DNA of 64,000 bases from Martinezella rhizogenes (GTDB taxonomy: Bacteria > Pseudomonadota > Alphaproteobacteria > Rhizobiales > Rhizobiaceae): assembly GCF_027460065.1 (NCBI RefSeq), contig NZ_JAPYZZ010000008.1, forward strand, positions 124,001 to 188,000, given 5' to 3'. The position numbers and the translations under genes were made by a program. A model generated the notes under the pieces. The model was not told the DNA's origin. It ran no database searches and saw only the letters and a program-made list of their open reading frames with translations. Below are positions 9,119 through 16,819 of this stretch, in pieces. The first letter of the stretch is position 1. Every line of letters begins with the position of its first letter.

Positions 9119-10408
9119 ATGAGCAGAAATCTTCTACCCGTATTCGCTCTTTTATCCAGCACTCTGTTTCTTTTTCTCGGCAACGGCCTTCAGGGCCTCA
9201 TCCTGCCGATGCGCGGCTCGGCGGAAGGTTACTCCAACGAGATTCTGGGCTTCCTGGGTACCTCCTGGGCGGCAGGCTTTGTCATCGGCTGCTTCGTCGC
9301 CCCCGCCATCGTGCGCCGAGCGGGGCATGTGCGGGCATTTGGCTCCTTCGTCGCGCTGGTCTGCCTGACGGTGCTGATGACCGGCCTCGTTGTCGATGAC
9401 GTCTGGTGGATCACGCTGCGCGCACTCACCGGCTTCTGCACGGCCGGCACATCCATGATCATTGAAAGCTGGCTGAACGAACGCGCGACCAATGAGAGCC
9501 GCGGCATGATCTTTTCCCTCTACATCGCCATCACGCTGCTTGGCGTCGTGGCGGGGCAGATGATCGTGCCTATGGGCGATGTCAGCAATACCTCACTGTT
9601 CATGATCTGCGGCATCATCTATTGCATCGCCATTCTGCCGGCCACGCTTTCCAAGGCTGCCAGTCCGCAACCCTTGCAGAAGGTCAAGCTGGATCTACCC
9701 GCTCTGTATCGGAACTCGCCGGTCTCCTTCTTCGGCATCCTGATGATCGGCATCGCCAACGGCGCTTACGGCACGCTCGGCGCCGTCTTTGGCGCAAGGG
9801 CGGGGCTCGACCCGACCATGATCGCCATTATGGTTTCCGTCACGATCTTCGTTGGCGCGCTTGCGCAATTTCCGGCCGGTCGCCTTTCGGACCGGATAGA
9901 CCGCCGTTATGTGCTGGCCGGACTGGCGGGGTTAGGCGCGGTCGCGGGCCTCGCCGTTGCAGTTGTGCAGCCGCACAATGTCTATGTGCTCATCCCCATG
10001 ATCGCCATTTACGGCGCCGCCGCCAACGCGCTTTATCCCATCGCCGTGGCCCATGCCAACGACTTTGCCGCATCGGAAGACTTCGTCAAGGTATCCGGCG
10101 GGTTGCTGCTGCTTTACGGCATCGGCACCATCATCGGCCCGACGCTTGGCGGCGCGGTGATGACCTATTCCGGTCCCTATGCGCTCTTCTTCGTGACGGC
10201 CGTCGCCCATGTGCTGATAACGGCCTATGCCATCGTCAGAAGCCGCCAACGTGCCGCCCTTTCGACCGCGGAAAAGGACAATTTCTCGACGATGATGCCA
10301 ACGACGCCCTCGCCGCTGGTCACGCCGGAGAGTATTGCGCTTGATCCCCGCGCGCCGCAATATCCAGGCGACGACGGCGACTATGTGGAAAAAGGAGCAG
10401 GCATATGA
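9119..10408 (+). CDS. MFS transporter (YcaD-like)
   Basis: A 429-residue major facilitator superfamily permease with about twelve transmembrane segments in two six-helix halves. The second half carries the loop motif GRLSDRIDRRYVLAG (residues about 257-271), the MFS motif-A type 'G.lsDR..RR'. The C-terminal ~45 residues are hydrophilic and cytoplasmic. The overall pattern (opening LPVFALLSSTLFLFLGNGLQGL) resembles YcaD-type MFS proteins of unknown substrate. The last codon overlaps the start of the DUF1192 gene (ATGA), so the two are translationally coupled. The substrate cannot be read from sequence. Confidence 0.88.
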   Translation: MSRNLLPVFALLSSTLFLFLGNGLQGLILPMRGSAEGYSNEILGFLGTSWAAGFVIGCFVAPAIVRRAGHVRAFGSFVALVCLTVLMTGLVVDDVWWITLRALTGFCTAGTSMIIESWLNERATNESRGMIFSLYIAITLLGVVAGQMIVPMGDVSNTSLFMICGIIYCIAILPATLSKAASPQPLQKVKLDLPALYRNSPVSFFGILMIGIANGAYGTLGAVFGARAGLDPTMIAIMVSVTIFVGALAQFPAGRLSDRIDRRYVLAGLAGLGAVAGLAVAVVQPHNVYVLIPMIAIYGAAANALYPIAVAHANDFAASEDFVKVSGGLLLLYGIGTIIGPTLGGAVMTYSGPYALFFVTAVAHVLITAYAIVRSRQRAALSTAEKDNFSTMMPTTPSPLVTPESIALDPRAPQYPGDDGDYVEKGAGI

Positions 10409-10596
10409 GCCTCTTTGATGATGATCGTCCGCAGAAACCCCGCGGACATGAAATCGGCAGCGATCTTAGCCTTCTTTCGGTGGACGAGTTGAGCGATCGA
10501 ATCGAACTTTTGCAGGCGGAAATTGCCAGGCTTGAGGACGAGAAAAAAAGGAAGTCCGCGGGCAGGCAGGCAGCGGAGAACCTGTTTCGCTCCTGA
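10405..10596 (+). CDS. DUF1192 small protein
   Basis: A 63-residue acidic-to-basic helical protein (MSLFDDDRPQKPRGHEIG...). The DUF1192 core 'LSLLSVDELSDRIELLQAEIARLE' is mostly helical and probably forms a short coiled coil. It overlaps the MFS stop codon by four bases. DUF1192 proteins are widespread in rhizobia and their function is not known to me. The same gene is often seen just before rcdA, as here. Confidence 0.85.
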   Translation: MSLFDDDRPQKPRGHEIGSDLSLLSVDELSDRIELLQAEIARLEDEKKRKSAGRQAAENLFRS

Positions 10597-10736
10597 AGGG
10601 TGACCTTAAAAAACCTGCAGCAAGCCCCACAAGCGACAGACTTCGGGGAAAAAAGGCTAACCAGATTAAAGATTCTGGCGCAGTCTTTCGTTTACCATTA
10701 ACCAAAAATTAAGCTTTCTGAGAGATTACTATACAT

Positions 10737-10837
10737 GTCCAGTTCTTCTGGACCTCAGGCATCTTCTCCATACGGCGAATTGGTCTGATTTTTCTCCCTG
10801 TTTTACCTTGAGAGCCGCTTTCGCGGCTCTTTTTTTG
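10737..10837 (+). ncRNA. Candidate trans-acting small RNA upstream of rcdA
   Basis: A free-standing RNA-like unit in the 402-bp gap between the DUF1192 gene and rcdA. A 5' hairpin (GTCCAG 10737-10742 with CTGGAC 10748-10753) is followed by a single-stranded pyrimidine-rich stretch (GCATCTTCTCCATACGG). It ends in a perfect intrinsic terminator (AGAGCCGC 10811-10818 with GCGGCTCT 10823-10830, then seven or more Ts). CTATAC at 10729-10734 is a plausible -10 box; no good -35 is visible. The ~100-nt size and layout resemble the rhizobial sRNA EcpR1 (SmelC291 family), but that is recalled rather than tested. Confidence 0.6.
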
Positions 10838-10838
10838 C
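10811..10838 (+). terminator. Intrinsic terminator of the sRNA-like unit
   Basis: An 8-bp perfect stem (10811-10818 / 10823-10830) with a TTTC loop and an unbroken run of Ts. It lies 160 bp before rcdA and over 200 bp after the DUF1192 gene, so it is not placed to end either protein-coding unit neatly. That is why a short transcript is proposed. Confidence 0.88.
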
Positions 10839-10998
10839 CGGTCGCCGCAATTCGTAAAACTGTGGGTATTAACCCTTCTTTAATAATTGCCTTGCGCATT
10901 TCAGGTAAAGATACGATCCTGAAAACACTAAAGGCCGGAACAAAATATCCCGGTCGTCGTTGCCTGACAGTGTGGTGCGTGAGCAGGGATTTAAAGAA

Positions 10999-11514
10999 AT
11001 GTCAGAACAGGTTTTAAATACCATAAGCTTTGCGGGTCGCGCGGCTGCTTCCAACCAGTTCAAGACCCTCTATACCGAAGGCATGACTTTGGTCGAGGAA
11101 ACGGCAAGCTATCTCGATGGCGCCGGCCGCACGGCTTCCAAGGTTCTTCCGCGCATGGCGTCTGTCCTTTACGCAGCGGAATCGATGCGCCTCACCACCC
11201 GTCTGATGCAGATGGCCTCCTGGCTGCTTTTGCAGCGCGCCGTCAACAATGGCGAAATGACGCGCGACCAGGTTCTGAGCGAAAAGAACAAGGTGCGGCT
11301 CGACAGCTTCAATGTCGACCGCAACGCGCCCGGCTGGAACGACCTGCCGGAATCCTTCCGCGACCTTATCGAGCGGTCGCTGCGCCTCCAGAACCGTGTC
11401 GCCCTGCTCGACCGCGAAATCTATCGCCCGGCCGAAGCGACCAAGGTACCAGACAACGAAAACAGCGTGCAGGCGCAGCTCAACCTGCTGCGTACGGCTT
11501 TCTCGATCAACTGA
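10999..11514 (+). CDS. rcdA: RcdA-like protein (DUF1465)
   Basis: A 171-residue all-helical cytoplasmic protein of the DUF1465 family. Its Caulobacter member RcdA is an adaptor in ClpXP-mediated degradation of the cell-cycle regulator CtrA. Segments such as ASYLDGAGRTASKVLPRMAS and LTTRLMQMASWLLLQRAVN are typical. I chose the ATG at 10999 (MSEQVLNTISFAGRAAA) over upstream in-frame extension to 10960. The C-terminal tail is charged and probably flexible. It is a single-gene unit followed by its own terminator. The CtrA connection in this organism is inferred from the family. Confidence 0.88.
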   Translation: MSEQVLNTISFAGRAAASNQFKTLYTEGMTLVEETASYLDGAGRTASKVLPRMASVLYAAESMRLTTRLMQMASWLLLQRAVNNGEMTRDQVLSEKNKVRLDSFNVDRNAPGWNDLPESFRDLIERSLRLQNRVALLDREIYRPAEATKVPDNENSVQAQLNLLRTAFSIN

Positions 11515-11542
11515 GAAAAGACGACTCTATCCGGACAATTTG

Positions 11543-11570
11543 AAAAGCAGGCTCACCGGCCTGCTTTTTT
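11543..11570 (+). terminator. Terminator after rcdA
   Basis: AAAAGCAGGC (11543-11552) pairs with GCCTGCTTTT (11559-11568) around TCACCG, followed by further Ts. A classical intrinsic terminator 30 bp past the stop codon. Confidence 0.9.
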
Positions 11571-11615
11571 GTTTTGGCCGTTACAGTCACAAATACCGCC
11601 GCGAAAAGCGGGCAA

Positions 11616-11647
11616 CAAAAAAGCCCGGGAAAACCGGGCTTTTTTTA
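11616..11647 (-). terminator. Terminator of rpmE (bidirectional)
   Basis: AGCCCGG and CCGGGCT around GAAAA, flanked by A- and T-runs on either side. It can therefore act on both strands, but its position 20 bp past the rpmE stop makes rpmE the main client. Confidence 0.9.
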
Positions 11648-11667
11648 AACGATCCGTCCGCAAGAGA

Positions 11668-11889
11668 TCAGAGGCCGAGGCCGCCGAAACGCTTGTTGAA
11701 CTTGGAAACGCGACCACCACGGTCCATAAGCTGCTGGTTGCCGCCCGTCCATGCCGGATGGGACTTGGGGTCGATTTCAAGGTTCATGACTGCGCCTTCC
11801 GAACCCCAGGTAGAGCGGGTTTCGTATTCGGTGCCATCGGTCATGACGACCTTGATCGTGTGATAAGCGGGATGGATATCAGCCTTCAT
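11668..11889 (-). CDS. rpmE: 50S ribosomal protein L31, C-minus form
   Basis: A 73-residue L31 of the large ribosomal subunit, opening [19 protein letters not shown] and carrying the expected SHPAWTGG and [11 protein letters not shown] segments. It has no cysteines, so it is the zinc-independent (C-minus) version rather than the zinc-ribbon form. It is a single-gene unit with its own terminator. A 10-bp hairpin lies 72 nt upstream of the start codon in the presumed leader and may be an autoregulatory site. Confidence 0.96.
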   Translation of the reverse strand: MKADIHPAYHTIKVVMTDGTEYETRSTWGSEGAVMNLEIDPKSHPAWTGGNQQLMDRGGRVSKFNKRFGGLGL

Positions 11890-11960
11890 GACAATCTTCC
11901 TGGTTAAGTGACGTGCGGTCCATTTGCCGCAATTGCGTCAACTGAGCCATTTCAATAAAT

Positions 11961-11990
11961 GAAGCCATAGACCAGATGGGCTATGGCTTC
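11961..11990 (-). promoter_or_regulatory. Perfect 10-bp dyad in the rpmE leader/divergent region
   Basis: GAAGCCATAG (11961-11970) and CTATGGCTTC (11981-11990) pair perfectly across a 10-nt loop. It lies between rpmE (minus) and the ABC exporter gene (plus). In the rpmE transcript it would form a stable 5' hairpin about 72 nt before the ATG. No T-run follows on either strand, so it is not a terminator. Confidence 0.5.
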
Positions 11991-12150
11991 CCAATTCGAT
12001 GCGGAGCCTATACATGAAGGTCGCCCAGATAACAAGAGCCTGCTATCCCCTTGTGAAAGGAGATGGCCGCAGAGGCTGGAATTTTACCGGATGCCGGAAA
12101 TTCACCTGCAAAAGGCCCAAAAAAGGCACTGAACGAGGAGCATAGAGGAC

Positions 12151-13950
12151 GTGGCAGACATTGACGAGCAGAAAGCGGCGAAACAGAGAAGCCTGAAGCC
12201 GCTTCTTGGCCTGTTTCCCTATCTAAGGCGCTATCGCGGCCTGATGGCGGCAGCCCTTTTTGCGCTTGTGCTTTCCTCCGCCACCACGCTCGCCCTGCCG
12301 CTTGCCGTCCGCCGCATCATTGATCACGGTTTCCAGACGCCGGATGGCGGCATGATCAACAGCTATTTCGCCATGCTTCTGGCGATTGCCGTTATCCTCG
12401 CGCTCGCTAGCGCCATGCGCTATTATTACGTGATGACCATCGGCGAGAGGGTCGTTGCCGATCTGCGCCGCGATGTCTTCGCCCACCTCACCACGCTGTC
12501 ACAGCAGTTTTTCGATAGCAATCGCTCCGGCGAGCTCACTTCGCGGCTGACCGCCGATACGGTGCAGATTCGTTCCGCCTTCGGCTCCTCTGCGTCGGTC
12601 GCGCTGCGCAACATCATCATGTGCTGTGGCGCTGTTGCGATGATGATCTATACCAGCCCCGGGCTTTCCGGCCTTGCGCTGCTTGCCATTCCCTTCATCG
12701 TTTTTCCGCTGATCGCCTTCGGGCGATCCGTTCGCGCCCGCTCCCGCACCACGCAGGATACATTGGCCAATTCCGCCGCCTATGCATCCGAAACGATCGG
12801 GGCGAGCCGCACCGTACAGTCCTTCAATGCTGAGGCACTGGCGAATGCCCGTTACGGCGCCTCCGTGGAAGCCGCCTACCAAGGCGCGCGCGCGGCGATC
12901 GGCGCCCGTTCCATCCTGACCGCTGTCGCCATCGCTCTCGTCTTCGGCAGCGTTGTCGGCATTCTCTGGTATGGTGCACAAAACGTTTTGTCGGGCAGCA
13001 TGACCGCGGGTACGCTTGGCCAGTTCGTGCTTTATTCCGTGATCGCAGCCAGCGGCCTCGGCCAGCTCTCGGAAGTCTGGGGCGAACTCGCCCAGGCAGG
13101 CGGCGCGGCAGAGAGGCTTTCCGAGCTGCTGAATGAACGCTCACCCGTTGCAGAGCCCGCAGCCCCCGTCGCCATGCCGCAACCGCCGCGGGGCGAGGCG
13201 GAATTCGACAATGTCGATTTCGTCTATCCGCTCGCGACAGGGCGGCCGATTGTCTCCGGCCTCTCCTTGAAGGTTGCCGCCGGCGAAACCGTCGCCATCG
13301 TCGGCCCTTCCGGTGCGGGCAAAAGCACGGTCTTTTCGCTGCTGATGCGGTTTTACGATCCGCAGCAGGGCCGTATCACCATCGATGGCGTGGATATCCG
13401 CAACGTCAGCCTCACTGATCTGCGTGCGCGGCTCTCCATTGTGCCGCAGGACGTCGCGATCTTCGCCTCCTCCATCCACGACAATATCGCCTTTGGCCGG
13501 CCCGAAGCGACACGCGAGGAGGTGCGCGCCGCCGCCATCGCCGCACAGGCGGACAGCTTCATCGAACGTCTCGGCGATGGTTACGATACGCAGGTAGGCG
13601 AGCGCGGTGTGACGCTGTCCGGCGGCCAGCGCCAACGCATCGCCATCGCCCGCGCCATTCTGCGTAACGCACCGATCCTGCTGCTCGACGAAGCAACCTC
13701 GGCGCTCGATGCGGAAAGCGAAACGCTGGTGCAGAAGGCGCTTGATGAGCTGATGAAGACCCGCACCACCATCGTCATCGCCCATCGCCTCGCGACCGTG
13801 CTGAAGGCCGACCGCATTCTGGTGATGGATGAAGGCCGTATCATCGAGGAAGGCACGCACCAGAGCCTCATTCGCCAGAACGGCCTCTATGCCCGCCTCG
13901 CCCGACTGCAATTCCAGACCGGACCGGACGAATTGCGCGCCCAGGCCTGA
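12151..13950 (+). CDS. ABC exporter, fused permease and ATPase
   Basis: A 599-residue half-transporter that should work as a homodimer in the inner membrane. Residues about 20-320 form the six-helix type-1 exporter domain. Residues about 345-585 are the ATPase, with Walker A GPSGAGKST, signature LSGGQRQRIAIARA, Walker B ILLLDEATSALD and the switch His in IVIAHRL. The GTG start has GAGGAG ten bases upstream. The architecture is that of MsbA/multidrug-type exporters; lipid or drug substrate cannot be read from sequence. It is a single gene followed by a repeat element, and no accessory subunit is adjacent. Confidence 0.92.
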   Translation: MADIDEQKAAKQRSLKPLLGLFPYLRRYRGLMAAALFALVLSSATTLALPLAVRRIIDHGFQTPDGGMINSYFAMLLAIAVILALASAMRYYYVMTIGERVVADLRRDVFAHLTTLSQQFFDSNRSGELTSRLTADTVQIRSAFGSSASVALRNIIMCCGAVAMMIYTSPGLSGLALLAIPFIVFPLIAFGRSVRARSRTTQDTLANSAAYASETIGASRTVQSFNAEALANARYGASVEAAYQGARAAIGARSILTAVAIALVFGSVVGILWYGAQNVLSGSMTAGTLGQFVLYSVIAASGLGQLSEVWGELAQAGGAAERLSELLNERSPVAEPAAPVAMPQPPRGEAEFDNVDFVYPLATGRPIVSGLSLKVAAGETVAIVGPSGAGKSTVFSLLMRFYDPQQGRITIDGVDIRNVSLTDLRARLSIVPQDVAIFASSIHDNIAFGRPEATREEVRAAAIAAQADSFIERLGDGYDTQVGERGVTLSGGQRQRIAIARAILRNAPILLLDEATSALDAESETLVQKALDELMKTRTTIVIAHRLATVLKADRILVMDEGRIIEEGTHQSLIRQNGLYARLARLQFQTGPDELRAQA

Positions 13951-14058
13951 TCTGGAGCATTTCCAGCGAAACTATGCTCGGTTTTGCGTCCGGAAATGCG
14001 CGAAAACAAAGGGTTAGAGCAATGGAGGTGAACCGGTTTTCACCGGAATTGCTCTAGA
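13951..14058. repeat. RIME-like rhizobial intergenic repeat
   Basis: About 108 bp of nested palindromes. GCATTTCC (13957-13964) and GGAAATGC (13992-13999) bracket the first half. TAGAGCAAT (14015-14023) and ATTGCTCTA (14048-14056) bracket the second, with GGTGAA/TTCACC inside. The wording (GGAAATGC, CCGGTTTTCACCGG, AGAGCA) matches my memory of the abundant intergenic repeat family of rhizobial genomes (RIME-type). It fills the gap between the ABC exporter and the convergent FAD dehydrogenase and supplies the latter's stop codon. It may act as a bidirectional transcript end. Confidence 0.75.
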
Positions 14059-15697
14059 CCAGCACCCTGCGTCCCGCAACGCGGCCCGAAAACAGACAGC
14101 CGCCAAGGAATGTGCCTTCCAGCGCGTTGTAACCATGCATGCCGCCGCCGCCGAAACCGGCCACCTCACCGGCGGCATGAAGCCCCGGCACCGGTTGACC
14201 CGCGGCATCCAGCACCCGCGCCTCAAGGTCGGTATGCAGGCCTCCGAGCGTCTTGCGCGTCAACACATGCAGGCGCACGGCAATCAACGGCCCCATCGCC
14301 GGATCAAGCAGTCGGTGCGGTTTTGCCGTCCGCATCAGCCGGTCCCCGAGATAACGGCGCGCGCCATGGATTGCCGTTATCTGCGCATCCTTGCTGAAGC
14401 CGTTTTTAATTTCGCGGTCACGCGCTTCTATCTGCCGGCGGATGTGATCGATGTTGAGCCGATCACCGCCGATGGCATTCATTCCCGCCACCAGCTCCTC
14501 CAGCGTGTCGCGAACGACAAAGTCTTCGCCCCGCTCCATGAAAGCCCGCACCGGCCCCGGTGGCTCCTTGCCCAGCCGCTTCAGCAACAACCGCAGATCC
14601 TTGCCCGTCAGATCAGGATTTTGCTCCGAGCCTGAAAGCGCGAATTCCTTCTTGATGATCGCTTTGGTCAGAATAAACCAGCTGTGGCCGCTGCCGCGCT
14701 CGCCCAGCATCTTCAGCGTGCCGAGCGTATCGAAACCCGGCATGGCGGGAGCATCCAGCCGGTTGCCATCGGCATCGCACCAGAAGGAGGACGGGCCGGG
14801 AAGAATACGGATACCGTGGTTCGGCCAGATCGGATCGTGATTCTTCACGCCCTCGGTATAGTGCCACATGCGGTCCCGATTGATGACGGCTCCACCCGCC
14901 ACCTCGGTAATGCCGATCATGCGGCCATCCACATGCGCTGGCACGCCACAGACCATATTTTCCGGCGGCCTGCCCAGCCGCTCCATAGGCCAGTTGCGCC
15001 GCACCAGTTCCTGATTGCCGCCGATCCCGCCGGAACTGACGACGATCGCGGAAGCCGAAAGGGCAAAATCACCCTGCTCCTCCCGGCTGCTTGATTGCCC
15101 ACGCAACACGGGATCCGCAGCAAGAATAGCGCCGGAAATGCCGGTTACCCTGCCATCGGTGATATCCAGACGGTCAACCCGGTAGCGAAACCGGAAGACG
15201 AGTCGGCCGCTTGCCGCCATGTCCTGCGCTTTCTTGACGAAAGGCGCCAGCACTCCGGGACCGGTGCCCCATGTGACATGAAAGCGTGGAACGGAATTGC
15301 CATGACCATCCGCCAAAGAGCCGCCGCGCTCAGCCCAGCCAACCACGGGAAACCAGCGCATGCCCATGCGGTGCAGCCATTCGCGTTTCTCGCCGGCGGC
15401 GAAATCGAGATAGGCCTCCGCCCAGCGGCGCGGCCAATGATCTTCGGGGCGATCGAAACCGGCCGACCCAAACCAGTCCTGCCGGGCAAGATCGAGACTG
15501 TCGCGCACCCTCATCCGGCGTTGTTCGGGACTATCGACAAAAAATAGCCCGCCCAGCGACCAGAAGGCCTGGCCGCCGAGATTTTGCTCTCCCTCCTGAT
15601 CCACAACACAGACGCTGAGACCCCGCTCAGCCGCTTCGGTGGCCGCCACCAGCCCCGCAAGTCCCGCGCCGACGACAATCACATCATAGCGTTCCAT
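14054..15697 (-). CDS. FAD-dependent dehydrogenase (fumarate reductase/KstD superfamily)
   Basis: A 547-residue flavoprotein. The N-terminal dinucleotide fold VIVVGAGLAGLVAATEAAERG (GxGxxG at residues 10-15) continues into an FAD_binding_2-type body, with GLHAAGEVAGFGGGGMHGYN near the C-terminus closing the FAD site. It belongs to the group of 'FAD-binding dehydrogenases' related to 3-ketosteroid dehydrogenases and flavocytochrome fumarate reductases. The acceptor and substrate are unknown. There is no signal peptide, so it is cytoplasmic. The last codons and TAG stop lie inside the RIME-like repeat, so the extreme C-terminus may have been rewritten by the element. Confidence 0.87.
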   Translation of the reverse strand: MERYDVIVVGAGLAGLVAATEAAERGLSVCVVDQEGEQNLGGQAFWSLGGLFFVDSPEQRRMRVRDSLDLARQDWFGSAGFDRPEDHWPRRWAEAYLDFAAGEKREWLHRMGMRWFPVVGWAERGGSLADGHGNSVPRFHVTWGTGPGVLAPFVKKAQDMAASGRLVFRFRYRVDRLDITDGRVTGISGAILAADPVLRGQSSSREEQGDFALSASAIVVSSGGIGGNQELVRRNWPMERLGRPPENMVCGVPAHVDGRMIGITEVAGGAVINRDRMWHYTEGVKNHDPIWPNHGIRILPGPSSFWCDADGNRLDAPAMPGFDTLGTLKMLGERGSGHSWFILTKAIIKKEFALSGSEQNPDLTGKDLRLLLKRLGKEPPGPVRAFMERGEDFVVRDTLEELVAGMNAIGGDRLNIDHIRRQIEARDREIKNGFSKDAQITAIHGARRYLGDRLMRTAKPHRLLDPAMGPLIAVRLHVLTRKTLGGLHTDLEARVLDAAGQPVPGLHAAGEVAGFGGGGMHGYNALEGTFLGGCLFSGRVAGRRVLV

Positions 15698-15785
15698 CAG
15701 CCCCTCCCAGATATGACGGAATTACTTTTACGCGAACGTAAATTTACTTTCGTCAGAAGGCAACGGCCATGATGCAGGCCGCAAT

Positions 15786-16817
15786 TCAGCGCTCGGTCAG
15801 CTTGAGTTCGATGCGGCGGTTCTGCTGGCGCGCTTCCGGTGAGTCACCTTCGGCAATCGGCTGATATTCGCCGAAACCGGCGGCAACCAGCCGGTTTGCC
15901 GGTACGCCCTTGGAAATCAGGAATTTCACCACCGATGTCGCACGGGCGGAGGAAAGCTCCCAATTGTCGCGGTAGCGGCCGGAACCGGTTAGCTGGACAT
16001 TATCCGTATGGCCATCCACGCGCAGTACCCAGTTGATCTCAGCCGGAATCTCCTTGGCGAGATCGAGCAACGCGGTCGCCAGCTTCGCCATTTCCGCCTG
16101 CCCTTCCGGGTTGAGGTCGTTTCCGCCTGATGGAAACAGCACCTCCGACTGGAAGACGAAACGGTCACCGACGATGCGAATGTTTTCCCGGTCGGAGAGG
16201 ATTTCCCGCAGCCGCCCGAAGAAGTCCGAGCGATAACGGTTCAGTTCCTGTACGCGCTGCGCCAGCGCGACATTAAGGCGACGGCCGAGATCGGCGATCT
16301 TGACCTGGGACGAGGTATCCTTGGCCTCCGATGCTTGCAGGGCGGCTTCGACGGACGCGATCTGCGCCCTCAGCGCCGCGATCTGCTGGTTCAGCAATTC
16401 GATCTGTGCGGAAGCGCGGGAATTGGCCTGTTTCTGGTTATCCAATTCGCCGGTCAGACTGCCGATCCGGGCATTAGCGCTGGCATTGTTGCCCGAACCC
16501 GCATCGAGAAGTGCCTGCAGGCGCGAACGCTCGTTTTCCGATGACGCAAGTGTGGATTGCAGGCTCGCCAGCGCGTCCTCGATATCCTGCTTGTTGCCTT
16601 TTTCCATCGCCAGAAGTTCGGTCAGCTCGGCAATCTGGCTGTTGAGACGGGTCAGCACCTCGTCCTTGCCGGTAATTTCCCGCGACAGCACGAATTGCGC
16701 CAGCACGAAAACCGTCAGCAGAAACATGATGGCCATGAGCAGCGTCGACAGCGCATCGACGAAACCCGGCCAATAATCCACACCCCTGTCGCGGCGGCGG
16801 TTGCGCGCAAGCGCCAT
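15786..16817 (-). CDS. MotB/OmpA-like peptidoglycan-binding protein
   Basis: A 343-residue inner-membrane-anchored protein. After a basic N-terminus it has one membrane helix (about residues 18-42, with Asp21 at its start, where MotB/TolR-type stators carry the proton-conducting Asp). A long coiled coil follows (about 45-200), then a C-terminal OmpA-like peptidoglycan-binding domain with LRVDGHTDNVQ and RATSVVKFLISKG. It starts 2 bp after the end of the MotA/ExbB-like gene, so the two form one unit. The usual flagellar or Tol neighbours are absent. It is probably the anchoring half of a non-flagellar ion-driven complex; the role is unknown. Confidence 0.85.
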   Translation of the reverse strand: MALARNRRRDRGVDYWPGFVDALSTLLMAIMFLLTVFVLAQFVLSREITGKDEVLTRLNSQIAELTELLAMEKGNKQDIEDALASLQSTLASSENERSRLQALLDAGSGNNASANARIGSLTGELDNQKQANSRASAQIELLNQQIAALRAQIASVEAALQASEAKDTSSQVKIADLGRRLNVALAQRVQELNRYRSDFFGRLREILSDRENIRIVGDRFVFQSEVLFPSGGNDLNPEGQAEMAKLATALLDLAKEIPAEINWVLRVDGHTDNVQLTGSGRYRDNWELSSARATSVVKFLISKGVPANRLVAAGFGEYQPIAEGDSPEARQQNRRIELKLTER

Positions 16818-16819
16818 GG

